From contig JALHOF010000023.1 in assembly GCA_022843145.1 (NCBI GenBank), positions 1 through 50,931 on the forward strand: 50,931 nt of DNA, in the 5' to 3' direction. The position numbers and the translations under genes were made by a program. Under the pieces are notes generated by a model. It worked only from the letters and a program-made list of their open reading frames with translations, did not search any database and had not been told where the DNA came from. The stretch is from Hyphomicrobium sp. (GTDB lineage Bacteria; Pseudomonadota; Alphaproteobacteria; Rhizobiales; Hyphomicrobiaceae). Below, piece after piece: positions 17,110-25,041 of the stretch; the stretch's first letter is position 1, and every line of letters starts with the position of its first letter.

Positions 17110-17799
17110 ATGATCGACGTGCCGTATCGCGATGTCCGCACCCCTCTTCCTCACAGCAACCGCCCCGTGAGTGAGGCCCGGAGTTCCCGCATCGCGCAAT
17201 TCGTCATCCCCTCGTCAATCCGCTCCGCCACAGAGCACACACTCCGTCACCTTGTAGTCGTACTGTTGCTGGCGGCGGTTGTCCATTCTACGCTGGTTGC
17301 GCACGCGGAAAGCGGAAGCCCGGCGATCGAGACGAAGCTGCCGCCTCTTGTTTCGGAGATGCGCGATCGGCTGCTCGCGGCGGTGGCTGCGGGTCACATC
17401 GAGGATCTGCGCGAGCCGCTGGAATGGAACGAAATGCCGTTCATGTTTCGCGACGCCAGTGACGGCGACAGCAGCGCCGATCCGATTGCCTATTGGAAAA
17501 GCACGTCCGCGGACGGTAGCGGCAAGGACATCCTCGCCGACATCGGCCGCATGTTGGCGCTGCCTCCGGCCAAACTGGCGATCGGCCGGGATGCCGAAAA
17601 CAATGCGGTGTACGTCTGGCCGTATCTTTCAGAGCGGCCGCTGGACCGATTGTCGGCCGCAGAGGAAAAAGACCTTTTGTCGCTGATGCCTGCGACCGCC
17701 GCGGAAAGTCTTCGGGCAAGCAAGAAATGGTCGTGGTGGCGGCTGGTTATCGGTGCGGACGGAACATGGCACGCGCTGAAGCGCGCCGGCGCGCCGTGA
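17110..17799 (+). CDS. Exported hypothetical protein
   Basis: About 230 aa with a late hydrophobic stretch (H-L-V-V-V-L-L-L-A-A-V-V-H-S-T-L-V-A-H-A) ending in a plausible A-H-A signal cleavage site. The mature domain contains aromatic-rich blocks (W-N-E-M-P-F-M-F-R-D, A-V-Y-V-W-P-Y-L, K-W-S-W-W-R-L-V-I-G-A-D-G-T-W). The start is uncertain: ATG 17110, GTG 17095 or GTG 17167 are all in frame and none has a strong ribosome binding site; 17167 would give the most normal signal-peptide length. It precedes an L,D-transpeptidase by 124 bp, so a cell-wall link is conceivable. Family not recognised with certainty. Confidence 0.65.
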   Translation: MIDVPYRDVRTPLPHSNRPVSEARSSRIAQFVIPSSIRSATEHTLRHLVVVLLLAAVVHSTLVAHAESGSPAIETKLPPLVSEMRDRLLAAVAAGHIEDLREPLEWNEMPFMFRDASDGDSSADPIAYWKSTSADGSGKDILADIGRMLALPPAKLAIGRDAENNAVYVWPYLSERPLDRLSAAEEKDLLSLMPATAAESLRASKKWSWWRLVIGADGTWHALKRAGAP

Positions 17800-17923
17800 C
17801 AGAGCGCGCGTTGCTGCCGCCGCGTTCTTAACCATAATGGCAAGGTGGCATGGCAAACACAGGCCGGGCTGCCTATGTGCGAGTCTTAACGTTTGCGGGC
17901 ACACCAGAGGGACGATCATCGCA

Positions 17924-18727
17924 ATGTCGAGACTGACGACAATTCTCGCCGCCAGTGCAGTGGCCATTCTCGCCGCCACGACCGCGGCGCATGCCTTCCA
18001 CCCCTTCGATCAGCCGTCGGGCTATCAGGCGCCGAAGCGGTACTCAGCCCGCGGCGTTGAGCCGACGGCATTGAAGCCGAAGCAGATGCCCAAGCCGAGT
18101 TCGTTCTTCGGAGCGAGTGCCGCACAGAATTCCGCTGCCTGGGGCGCCGACGAGGACGAAGAACCCGCCGCGTCATCAGCCAAGTCGAAGTCGCAGAAGT
18201 TCCCGCCACTCCTTGAAGGTGGACCGCGCCCGGCGATCGCGCCATCGACTCCGCCGGTGGTCAAGTTCTCAGGCTACGGCACCGGCACGGTCGTGATCGA
18301 TACTGCCGGCAAGTCGCTCTACTACGTGCTGTCGTCGTCGACGGCATACAAGTACCCGATCTCGGTCGGCCGCGTCGGCTTCACCTGGACTGGCACGCAG
18401 AAGATCAGCCGCGTCGCATCGTGGCCGGATTGGCGCCCGCCTCAGGAGATGAAGGAGCGCGTGCCGGGACTGCCCGATGTGATGACCGGCGGCGTGCGCA
18501 ATCCGCTCGGCGCCAAGGCGCTGTATCTCGGCAACTCGCTGTACCGCATTCACGGCACCAACGACACGAAGACCATCGGCCAAGCCGCGTCGTCGGGCTG
18601 CTTCCGCATGATGAACAGTCACGTCGTCCATCTCGCCGGCCTTGCCGGGGTCGGCACCACGGTCAAGGTGCTCAACAAGCTGCCGTCGAACATCGCCAGC
18701 GCCGCGAGCTCGGGCGGCAAGGGCTGA
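17924..18727 (+). CDS. L,D-transpeptidase (YkuD domain)
   Basis: Periplasmic enzyme that crosslinks peptidoglycan (3-3 links) or attaches proteins to it. A signal peptide (M-S-R-L-T-T-I-L-A-A-S-A-V-A-I-L) ends at A-H-A near residue 24. A disordered linker (about 30-115) leads to the YkuD domain with the catalytic block I-H-G-T-N-D (H210) and S-S-G-C-F-R-M (C226), the family's HxG...SxGC pattern. 267 aa. The ATG at 17924 has agaggga 12 nt upstream; an earlier ATG at 17837 would hide the signal peptide behind 29 residues. A strong hairpin terminator follows. Confidence 0.92.
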   Translation: MSRLTTILAASAVAILAATTAAHAFHPFDQPSGYQAPKRYSARGVEPTALKPKQMPKPSSFFGASAAQNSAAWGADEDEEPAASSAKSKSQKFPPLLEGGPRPAIAPSTPPVVKFSGYGTGTVVIDTAGKSLYYVLSSSTAYKYPISVGRVGFTWTGTQKISRVASWPDWRPPQEMKERVPGLPDVMTGGVRNPLGAKALYLGNSLYRIHGTNDTKTIGQAASSGCFRMMNSHVVHLAGLAGVGTTVKVLNKLPSNIASAASSGGKG

Positions 18728-18742
18728 TCGATCGATCGATCA
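18725..18742. repeat. GATC-rich perfect palindrome
   Basis: The 18-nt sequence tgatcgatcgatcgatca overlaps the L,D-transpeptidase stop codon and is self-complementary. It could be a protein-binding site or a simple tandem cgat repeat. Confidence 0.6.
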
Positions 18743-18753
18743 AAGTCGAAATA

Positions 18754-18786
18754 ACAACGGCGGTCACCCAAAGTGGCCGCCGTTGT
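18754..18786 (+). terminator. Hairpin terminator after the L,D-transpeptidase gene
   Basis: Arms acaacggcggtcac and gtggccgccgttgt pair over 14 bp with one mismatch around a five-base loop. A weak T stretch (catttc) follows. It also lies just beyond the end of the leftward small membrane gene at 18817, so it may serve both directions. Confidence 0.8.
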
Positions 18787-18816
18787 CATTTCAGAACGCC
18801 CGCGCCGTACCGTGCC

Positions 18817-19149
18817 CTAGACAAGTCCTGCATTCCGCATCGTCACGAAAACGCCGTGCAGTGGCGACGGCTCCTGCAGGAGGTTAATTCCGAGCTTGGA
18901 TTTGACGGCGTAAAGCACGATCACCGCTCCGACGATCACCGTCAGATTGAGGACGCCGATCGTGAAGGCACGCGCGATATCGGCGATGTAGGACCGGGGT
19001 GGCGGCGAATGTGGTGCAAGATTCATGGCGCAATCCGAGAGGACGAATGGGATCGCGAGGTTCATTGCAACGGCGGTGCCAGACGCAGCAACGGCAAGGC
19101 TGATACTAGCGAACGAGATCGTGACGTTCCTCTCAGCCGAATTTATCAT
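18817..19149 (-). CDS. Small two-pass membrane protein at the end of the msm operon
   Basis: A 110-aa protein with two hydrophobic segments: I-S-L-A-V-A-A-S-G-T-A-V-A-M-N-L-A-I-P-F and F-T-I-G-V-L-N-L-T-V-I-V-G-A-V-I-V-L-Y. Its ATG lies 17 bp inside the end of the msmD reductase gene, which suggests translational coupling in one operon. No motif is recognised. It may be a membrane partner of the oxygenase system or a small transporter-like protein. The overlap and the membrane pattern support a real gene; function is unknown. Confidence 0.55.
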   Translation of the reverse strand: MINSAERNVTISFASISLAVAASGTAVAMNLAIPFVLSDCAMNLAPHSPPPRSYIADIARAFTIGVLNLTVIVGAVIVLYAVKSKLGINLLQEPSPLHGVFVTMRNAGLV

Positions 19150-20197
19150 ATCGGATGAGCCGCGCCGGGATCCGAGCGACGGTCAACAGGCTTCGGATGG
19201 CGCCATCGACCATCGGCGGTGGACCGGCGACAAAGCCCAACGCCGGCTCGGGCTTGTCGAGAAGCGACGACGGCGCGCCTTCCGCCAGCGCTTGTGCCGC
19301 CGCCTCATGGACGAAGCCGGTGCCTAGCTTCAGCGCCGGAAAATCCGGATGGTGGGTGCCGGCGGGCGTTTCGTGAGAGAGCACGAGCGTGACCTCGACG
19401 GCTCCACCCGACTGCGTGACATGGCGCGAGAGTTCCGAGAGGTAGAACCCGTCCGCGAGTGTCCGCACTCCGAAAAACACGCGGCCGCGATGCCGTGAGA
19501 AATGACCGGCTGCTGTCGCGCGATCAAGGATCGACATCATGCCTGCGATACCGGAGCCACCGGCGACGACGACGATGTCGTGGTCGTCTCGGGGCCCGTA
19601 CGTGGCTCGGCCCAACGCACCGAACACGCCGATCTTGGCGCCGGCCGGATCGCCGGCAAACAGCCAATCCGAGAACCCGCCGCCCGGCTTCCTCTTGACG
19701 ACGAACTGAAGGAGGTCGCTCGACGGAGCGTAGTTGACCATCGAATAAGCCCGCCCGCCGGTGACGCCCTCGACGGTGACGACGACGAACTGGCCAGCTT
19801 CGAACGCCATTGGGCTGGCGAGGCGGAGGTCGAACGACATGACGTCGGCGGTCAATCGCTCGGCCGCGACGATCGTACCAGTGATGTGTGCCGGACGGGC
19901 GGCGTCACTCACCAGAACGTCGGCGGGGACGCGAAGCACGCAGGCGCCGCCGTTGGCGTGAGCCTGGCACATCAACACGTCACCCTTATCGCGCTTGAGT
20001 TTGGCGAACCCGGGAGCCGCGTCCCAGCGGACATCGACTTCGCCCGTCATGACGCGGGCTCGGCAGGTGCCGCAGGTGCCGGTGGCGCATTCGTAGGGGA
20101 GTGTCAGACCCTGCGCGAGACCGGCGAAGAGAATGCTTTCGCCTGGTGCTGGGGACACGTCGTAGACGCCAGTCTTCGTTTCGATCTTGATGGACAT
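19133..20197 (-). CDS. msmD: Methanesulfonate monooxygenase reductase subunit (2Fe-2S / FAD / NADH)
   Basis: Transfers electrons from NADH through FAD and a plant-type 2Fe-2S centre to the Rieske ferredoxin. The N-terminal ferredoxin domain has C37-x4-C42-x2-C45 and C77 (Y-E-C-A-T-G-T-C-G-T-C, L-M-C-Q-A). The FAD domain shows R-A-Y-S-M-V-N-Y (usual R-x-Y-S-x), and the NAD domain V-V-V-A-G-G-S-G-I-A-G and F-V-A-G-P-P-P-M. The domain order is that of ring-hydroxylating oxygenase reductases. 354 aa. It is 27 bp downstream of the ferredoxin gene. The name comes from the operon (alpha subunit identity) rather than from this protein alone. Confidence 0.85.
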   Translation of the reverse strand: MSIKIETKTGVYDVSPAPGESILFAGLAQGLTLPYECATGTCGTCRARVMTGEVDVRWDAAPGFAKLKRDKGDVLMCQAHANGGACVLRVPADVLVSDAARPAHITGTIVAAERLTADVMSFDLRLASPMAFEAGQFVVVTVEGVTGGRAYSMVNYAPSSDLLQFVVKRKPGGGFSDWLFAGDPAGAKIGVFGALGRATYGPRDDHDIVVVAGGSGIAGMMSILDRATAAGHFSRHRGRVFFGVRTLADGFYLSELSRHVTQSGGAVEVTLVLSHETPAGTHHPDFPALKLGTGFVHEAAAQALAEGAPSSLLDKPEPALGFVAGPPPMVDGAIRSLLTVARIPARLIRYDKFG

Positions 20198-20224
20198 GAT
20201 GCGCGGACGCGTCCTCCGGCAGAA

Positions 20225-20599
20225 CTAGCTCTTGAAAAAGGCGTCGTCGTCCATGTCGTCGTCCTTATCGAAGTCGTAGAGCAGTTCGCCGTCGACGAAG
20301 GCCATCAGCTCCCCATTCTCTTCCTTGACCTCGTAGCACTTGAGCGGCTTTTCGGTCTCACCCTGCTTCTCGAGCGTCATCAGGTTCCAGGCCCAAAGAT
20401 GCTTGGTGCAGGTCAGAACGCAACTCGCGACGATCCCCGACTCCTCGAGCGGCTCCTCCATGTGCGGGCAAACCGGCGGCACGACGCGGAAGCCGCTGCC
20501 GTAGTTGACGACGAGAACGGGAATCCCGCCCGCGATCCAAATCTTCTTGACGGAATTGGGCGCGACGTCGGCGGTCTTGCAGATGCGGGTCCAGCTCAT
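20225..20599 (-). CDS. msmC: Methanesulfonate monooxygenase Rieske ferredoxin
   Basis: A 124-aa single-domain Rieske [2Fe-2S] ferredoxin carrying electrons from the reductase to the oxygenase. Ligands are C44-P-H46 and C64-T-K-H67 with the canonical 17-residue spacing, in contrast to the 26-residue spacing of the oxygenase alpha subunit of the same operon. The C-terminus is very acidic (D-K-D-D-D-M-D-D-D), which could favour docking to basic partners. Gene order alpha, beta, ferredoxin, reductase matches msmABCD. Confidence 0.88.
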   Translation of the reverse strand: MSWTRICKTADVAPNSVKKIWIAGGIPVLVVNYGSGFRVVPPVCPHMEEPLEESGIVASCVLTCTKHLWAWNLMTLEKQGETEKPLKCYEVKEENGELMAFVDGELLYDFDKDDDMDDDAFFKS

Positions 20600-20761
20600 G
20601 ATGCCTCTTCGGTGCCGCGCGTGGCGTTGTTGGTGCCCCTCTCACGCGAACCGATCGCTCGTGCGCTGAATGGCGGCGTTCAAGTCGTCGTAACGTTCGG
20701 GAGTCTATGCGGTAGCAGCCCGCACGATGCGACCAGCATCGAGCGGGCGAAGGTTCCGCAA

Positions 20762-21259
20762 TCAGAGCGGCCAGTGCGAGCCCTTGTCGAGCCGGCGATT
20801 TTCCAGGCGCACCTCGCGATCGACGAAGCGTGCCTTGCCGTCCGATACTTCGAGCGTATCGATGTATTTGCCGACGAGGAAGAGGCGGCTTTCACCGGCA
20901 TCGATGTGCGAGTTCGTCCCGTCGAGCATGTTCTGATAGATGACGAACGAACTGACGGCCTTGGCCGACTTGCCGTCGGGCGCGACGTCGACGGTGTAAA
21001 CCGTGGTGTGCCGCGTCAGAGGCGAGTGATCGGTGTTGTGCTTGGGCAGCAGCTTGATCAGGGTCTGCATTTCCTTGCGCGTCCCCTGCAGATAGATCAT
21101 GTCGTAGTTGATCTCGGGGCTGAAAGCCTTGATCGCGTAGTGGAACTTCTCGTCGCAAAGCTCGAGCCAATCATCCCACTTCTGCGCGTCCAGATGGATC
21201 GCCGCGCGATAAATCGTATCACGCACCGCACCCGCGACGTCGACGCCATTCGTTGCCAT
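20762..21259 (-). CDS. msmB: Methanesulfonate monooxygenase hydroxylase beta subunit
   Basis: A 165-aa small subunit of the alpha3beta3-type oxygenase, a member of the NTF2-like ring-hydroxylating dioxygenase beta family. Characteristic segments are A-A-I-H-L-D-A-Q-K-W-D-D-W-L-E-L-C, R-H-T-T-V-Y-T-V-D and a C-terminal D-R-E-V-R-L-E-N-R-R-L-D. It has no metal ligands and plays a structural role. The start at 21259 follows ggaaaggtgtatcgag; an upstream ATG at 21436 adds 59 unconserved residues. It lies 258 bp downstream of the alpha subunit, a rather wide gap for partners expected in fixed ratio. Confidence 0.88.
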   Translation of the reverse strand: MATNGVDVAGAVRDTIYRAAIHLDAQKWDDWLELCDEKFHYAIKAFSPEINYDMIYLQGTRKEMQTLIKLLPKHNTDHSPLTRHTTVYTVDVAPDGKSAKAVSSFVIYQNMLDGTNSHIDAGESRLFLVGKYIDTLEVSDGKARFVDREVRLENRRLDKGSHWPL

Positions 21260-21517
21260 CTCGATACACCTTTCCGAGCCGTGCGACCGGCGATCGTCCT
21301 CGAAGTTCAGAATGTCATGTCGTCTTCTAGTATGCACCCGGGGCCGCGGGGCCTGGAGCCCAGACTGGCCGCGCCGGACATCAATTCGCGCGAGGAAGCC
21401 GAGCGGGGGCTGTGCCGTCGTGCACGCTGAGCACAACCTTGGGACACCGACTTTGCCGCGCGAAAAAGCCGAGCAGGCGATGACACCGATCCGCCCAGCG
21501 GACCGGTGCCAAGGCTA

Positions 21518-22783
21518 TTACTCCGCGGCGGCGACCGCCGCGCTGGCGGTCGAACGCTCAGACCAAGTTTGATCCGGGTTGTTCGGCATGATGTTCATCC
21601 AGCGGCCCCACTCGTCGTAATAGTGGCGCATGCCGTTCTCATCGTGGATCGTCTGGTTTTCCTGACGGCCGTGCAGGATCCGGCGCGACTCCGTGCCGGG
21701 GCGCATCGTGGTGCCCTGGCCGGCGACGCCGATCAAATCCTCATGCAAATTGCGGCCGAACGGACCCCAGATCGAATTGTGGTGGTTGATGCGGGTCTGC
21801 CGCTCCTCGGGCGTGTCACGCTTGAGACCGAGGCCGCGGAATTCGATCATCACCTTGTCGGGGCCTAGCGGGGTGACGATGTCGCAACGCAGCGCCGAGC
21901 CGCGCAGGTTGAAATTGTAACCGGGGAACATGTCGATCATGTACCACTGGTTGGGCGGGAGATGCGGGAACGACAATGCCGCCCGGCTCTCGAAGCCTTC
22001 GTAATTCTGGTAGTTGACCTCGAACGTGCCGACGACGACGTGACCGTGTTCGAAGGCCTCGTTCTTGCGCGCGAAGTAGGCGTCGTTGAAGCCCGTGACG
22101 CGGTTATGGTAGTGCATGAAATCGTGGTAGAATTCGCTGTTGGTGTCGTGCCACAGCTTGTAGTTCGTGTTGATGATCGCCTTGTGATAGTGGAACACCT
22201 CGAGCGGTTCGGCATCGAGTGACTTTTGCAGGCAGGTGAACGCCTTGCCGGCCCAATCCTCGAGCGAGACGGCCGGGTTGTCATCGAGTGTGACCCAGAC
22301 GAACCCGCCGAACTTCACTTCGCAGCGCAGACGACGCAGACCGACCTCTTCCTTGCAGAGACGGTCCTGGTAGCCTTCCTTTTCGCGGGCGACGTAGACG
22401 CAGTTGCCCTTCATGTCGAACTGCCAAGCGTGGAACATGCAGGTGATGCGCTTGGGATTGCCAGAGGGCTGCCCTTCGAGGAAGCTGCCGGACGGACGGC
22501 GCTCGATCAACATGCCGCGATGCGGGCAGACGTTGAGGAAGGCGCGGACCTGATTGTCAGGACCACGGCACACGATGATCGGCTCGTTGGCAATCGACAT
22601 GGTGCGGAAGTCGTAGGGCTTCGACAGCTCAGACTCGTGGCACACCGGAACCCAGACCTTCTTGAAGATCCGCTCGTTCTCCTGCTCGAAGATCTCCTGG
22701 TCGGAGTAGATGCGGCTGTCGATCCACTCGTCATTGGCGAGCGGCGGCTTGGCGGTCCACTGGGCGTGGTTCCGTGCTGGCAT
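21518..22783 (-). CDS. msmA: Methanesulfonate monooxygenase hydroxylase alpha subunit
   Basis: Catalytic subunit that hydroxylates methanesulfonate, releasing formaldehyde and sulfite. The Rieske ligands are C86-P-H88 and C115-M-F-H118 with 26 residues between the pairs; other ring-hydroxylating oxygenases usually have about 17. The 26-residue spacing is the published hallmark of MsmA from methylotrophs. The mononuclear iron site follows as E217-x2-H220 with H224/H226 in S-E-F-Y-H-D-F-M-H-Y-H. 421 aa, normal for MsmA. The ATG at 22783 has ggggag nine nt upstream; an ATG at 22852 is out of keeping with the family start. No signal peptide, so cytoplasmic, which explains the divergent importer. 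Confidence 0.9.
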   Translation of the reverse strand: MPARNHAQWTAKPPLANDEWIDSRIYSDQEIFEQENERIFKKVWVPVCHESELSKPYDFRTMSIANEPIIVCRGPDNQVRAFLNVCPHRGMLIERRPSGSFLEGQPSGNPKRITCMFHAWQFDMKGNCVYVAREKEGYQDRLCKEEVGLRRLRCEVKFGGFVWVTLDDNPAVSLEDWAGKAFTCLQKSLDAEPLEVFHYHKAIINTNYKLWHDTNSEFYHDFMHYHNRVTGFNDAYFARKNEAFEHGHVVVGTFEVNYQNYEGFESRAALSFPHLPPNQWYMIDMFPGYNFNLRGSALRCDIVTPLGPDKVMIEFRGLGLKRDTPEERQTRINHHNSIWGPFGRNLHEDLIGVAGQGTTMRPGTESRRILHGRQENQTIHDENGMRHYYDEWGRWMNIMPNNPDQTWSERSTASAAVAAAE

Positions 22784-22902
22784 TGGGTGCGTCTCCCCTA
22801 CGATACGTTGGTGGTCGATAGCGCTGCGCCGGTCCGAGCTTGTGAAGGTCACCCGATTGACGGCGTCAACACTAACTCCCTGTGATCGACGGCGGCTGAA
22901 GT

Positions 22903-22925
22903 AAACCCGTCAGAATCACGGGTTT
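22903..22925 (-). promoter_or_regulatory. 8-bp inverted repeat upstream of msmA (operator or attenuator)
   Basis: Perfect arms aaacccgt (22903-22910) and acgggttt (22918-22925) around cagaatc, 120 bp before the msmA start. Read in the msmA direction the stem is followed by tttacttc, so it could also act as a weak transcription attenuator. Confidence 0.55.
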
Positions 22926-23190
22926 CAAAGATCTGATCGAATATATCTAACAGAGTTCCGGCTGCCGCGGCCAGCGTCGGGATATGAAAGATGCCTATCA
23001 CCTGATCGGCTTCGCTAATCAATATCTGGCCATGAGAAGGCTGAGCTTGCATATCGCACTGCAGCATCGGCACGAGGGGCGGGCCTCCGCCCGGAAATTG
23101 GGCAATGCGATAGGCGCGACAAATCGACCGATCCAAGCGAACGATTTTACACGCACCTAAGTTCGTTGTGCCATGGCTACTTAGCAATAG

Positions 23191-23246
23191 TGTCGCAGGG
23201 CGCTGAAAAGGCAGATAAGATGGGACTGCACAGGATGTCGCAGGGC
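23191..23246. repeat. Direct repeat in the msm control region
   Basis: The 11-mer tgtcgcagggc occurs at 23191 and again at 23236, start to start 45 bp (a little over four helical turns). This is compatible with a pair of regulator sites, for instance for the LysR-type protein encoded at 39005. Confidence 0.5.
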
Positions 23247-23546
23247 ATCTCTCACCCGGGCCGGGCCGTTTGGACGGCCTCGAGTTCGGAAAACGAGACG
23301 ATGCAGCGGCTGGATGCCTGACGATCGGGCCTCGAGTTTCTGAAGTAGAGCCCGCCCTGCGATCGATCACTGTTTGCGCACGCACCGCCGAGACCAGCAT
23401 GCCGGGCGACAACATCGCCCAAGTATTCGCAAAGTCGTTCGTCCGTACGTAACTTGCCTACCAACCCCGCAGGAGGCCATTAGCGCAGATCGAACTGAAT
23501 GACGGACTGAGCAGCGAACAAAAACAATAAAAACTACACAGTTGAA

Positions 23547-23558
23547 CCCAATATTGGG
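23547..23558 (+). promoter_or_regulatory. 12-bp perfect palindrome before msmE
   Basis: cccaatattggg, centred about 28 nt upstream of the msmE ATG and just before its Shine-Dalgarno (ccgggaggaaaac). At this position a bound protein would block the start of transcription or translation. It may alternatively form a small hairpin in the leader. Confidence 0.5.
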
Positions 23559-23579
23559 ACACTGCTCCGGGAGGAAAAC

Positions 23580-24719
23580 ATGACTAAACTGACACGCACA
23601 CTCGCACTGTGCCCGATGCTCGCCATCGGCGCCCTCGCCGCAGGGCCAGCCGCGCATGCCGCCAGCGACTTCGGAAAGAAGGGCGAACCCGTCAAACTGG
23701 TGATCGGATACCAGCCCTACTACACCGAATCCTGGTCTGGCGTCGTCGTCAACGGCAAGGAACTCTGGAAGAAGCACTTGCCGGCTGGTTCGACGGCGGA
23801 ATTCCAGATCGGATTGCAGGGCGCCATCATCGTCAACGCGATGACCGGCGAGAAGCAGCACATCGGCTATGTCGGCGACATGCCCGGCATCGTCGCGACG
23901 TTCCGCAATCTTCCCGACCGTGGCGGCACCGACATCCGCATCGTCGCCGCGCTCGGAACGTCCAAGCAGCAGTGCAACATCTTCCTCGTCCGGAACGACG
24001 CACCGCAATTCAAGGACGGCCAGGAAGCGGTGAAGTGGATGGCCGGCAAGGATACGTCCTCGCCGCATGGCTCATGCACCGACCGCTTCGCGCGTCTCGC
24101 GTTCAAGAAGGCCGGCATCGAACCCAAGTCGTACCTCAACCAGAACATCGAAGTCATCACCACGAACTTCCGCGCCGGAAAGCTCGACGCGGCGGTGATC
24201 TGGGAACCGACGGCGACCAAGATCGTCCAGGCTGGCCTTGCACGGCGTGCCGCAAGCGGAGAGGACTTCGACGCCCTCGACGGCGGCTTGATGATCATGC
24301 TCAACGACCTGATTACGCAGCGCCCCGACGTGCACCGCGGCTGGCTCGAGGCCGAACTCGACGCGCAGTTGTTCCTCGGCGACCTCAAAAATGCGACCGA
24401 GGTCTCGCAGATGGCCGAGAAGCAGACCGAGCAGATCGACCGCAAGGTGCTGTGGGCCTCGCTCTATGGCGAGAATCCCAAGTCGGCTGGCGGCGGCGAC
24501 GTCCGGATGCAGCTCGACTTCATCGTCAACGATCGGGTGCAAAGCCTGCTGAAGGACGCCACGGCGTTCCTCAACGGCTTGTCGAACAAGCCGGCTGCCG
24601 CACCGACAATTCGCGAAGGCGGCGTCGATGATGCGATGGCGCGTGAGGTGTTGAAGGCACGCGGCCTGTCGAGCCCGGTCGGTGTGATCAAGGCGCAGCC
24701 GCTGGCTAGTTTCAAGTAA
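23580..24719 (+). CDS. msmE: Periplasmic substrate-binding protein of the methanesulfonate importer
   Basis: A 379-aa solute receptor of the NMT1/SsuA/TauA family, which bind sulfonates, nitrate and related anions. The signal peptide (T-R-T-L-A-L-C-P-M-L-A-I-G-A-L-A) ends in A-H-A near residue 27. The mature part begins K-L-V-I-G-Y-Q-P-Y-Y and contains Y-V-G-D-M-P-G-I-V, D-A-A-V-I-W-E-P-T and several cysteines (K-Q-Q-C-N-I, H-G-S-C-T). The ribosome binding site is strong (gggagg, 7 nt spacing). It is divergent from msmA and is followed by a stem-loop, so it is probably made in excess over the membrane parts. Substrate assignment comes from the neighbourhood. Confidence 0.87.
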   Translation: MTKLTRTLALCPMLAIGALAAGPAAHAASDFGKKGEPVKLVIGYQPYYTESWSGVVVNGKELWKKHLPAGSTAEFQIGLQGAIIVNAMTGEKQHIGYVGDMPGIVATFRNLPDRGGTDIRIVAALGTSKQQCNIFLVRNDAPQFKDGQEAVKWMAGKDTSSPHGSCTDRFARLAFKKAGIEPKSYLNQNIEVITTNFRAGKLDAAVIWEPTATKIVQAGLARRAASGEDFDALDGGLMIMLNDLITQRPDVHRGWLEAELDAQLFLGDLKNATEVSQMAEKQTEQIDRKVLWASLYGENPKSAGGGDVRMQLDFIVNDRVQSLLKDATAFLNGLSNKPAAAPTIREGGVDDAMAREVLKARGLSSPVGVIKAQPLASFK

Positions 24720-25041
24720 CCGGACACCCGACGGCGTCCAGGCGCAAATACGGGGCGGTTTTGAGCCGCCCCGTCATGCCGCAGGAGACCAATGGTTTGC
24801 GCAGACGGTTCCGCGCAGGCCAGGGGTATCGCAGAGCGGCTGAGCGCGGGGCGGCATGAGGCTGCCTTGCAAGTCCAAACGTCACGCGACGCGATTACCG
24901 CCGGCAGCCGGACCAATCCTGTCGAGAGCTGACCGACGACATCGTCCAATCCCTCGACCCCCCGGGCTCTCGAGCCTAGCGTGTCGACAACGTGCTGAAA
25001 CAAGCCGGCCAGCGGCCAGCGGCACAAACAAGGAAACCGAG
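24720..25041 (+). other. Spacer between msmE and the first permease gene
   Basis: 322 bp with no supported gene. It opens with the stem-loop described separately and ends with the ribosome binding site (aaggaaaccgag) of the permease. Nothing else was recognised. Confidence 0.6.
24750..24774 (+). terminator. Stem-loop after msmE (partial terminator)
   Basis: Arms acggggcgg (24750-24758) and ccgccccgt (24766-24774) pair perfectly around ttttgag. There is no T-run, so it may stabilise the upstream mRNA or reduce read-through to the permease and ATPase genes, the usual way a receptor is made in excess. Confidence 0.75.

Larger units (their letters stand above)
22784..23579. promoter_or_regulatory. 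Divergent control region between msmA and the importer genes
   Basis: About 800 bp between two start codons without a convincing gene. It contains three symmetric or repeated signals, listed separately, plus A/T-rich tracts just before the right-hand gene (cgaacaaaaacaataaaaac). The msmA and msmE promoters must lie here. No clear sigma-54 (TGGCAC-N5-TTGC) or consensus sigma-70 pair was found by eye. Confidence 0.7.

Noticed and set aside
19502-21430. 642-codon open frame antisense to msmB, msmC and msmD
   Set aside because: The three genes on the other strand have complete cofactor motifs; this frame shows none and spans gene borders.
22849-23415. 188-codon minus-strand frame in the msm control region
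   Set aside because: No family, mixed composition and no good ribosome binding site; the region is better explained as regulatory DNA.
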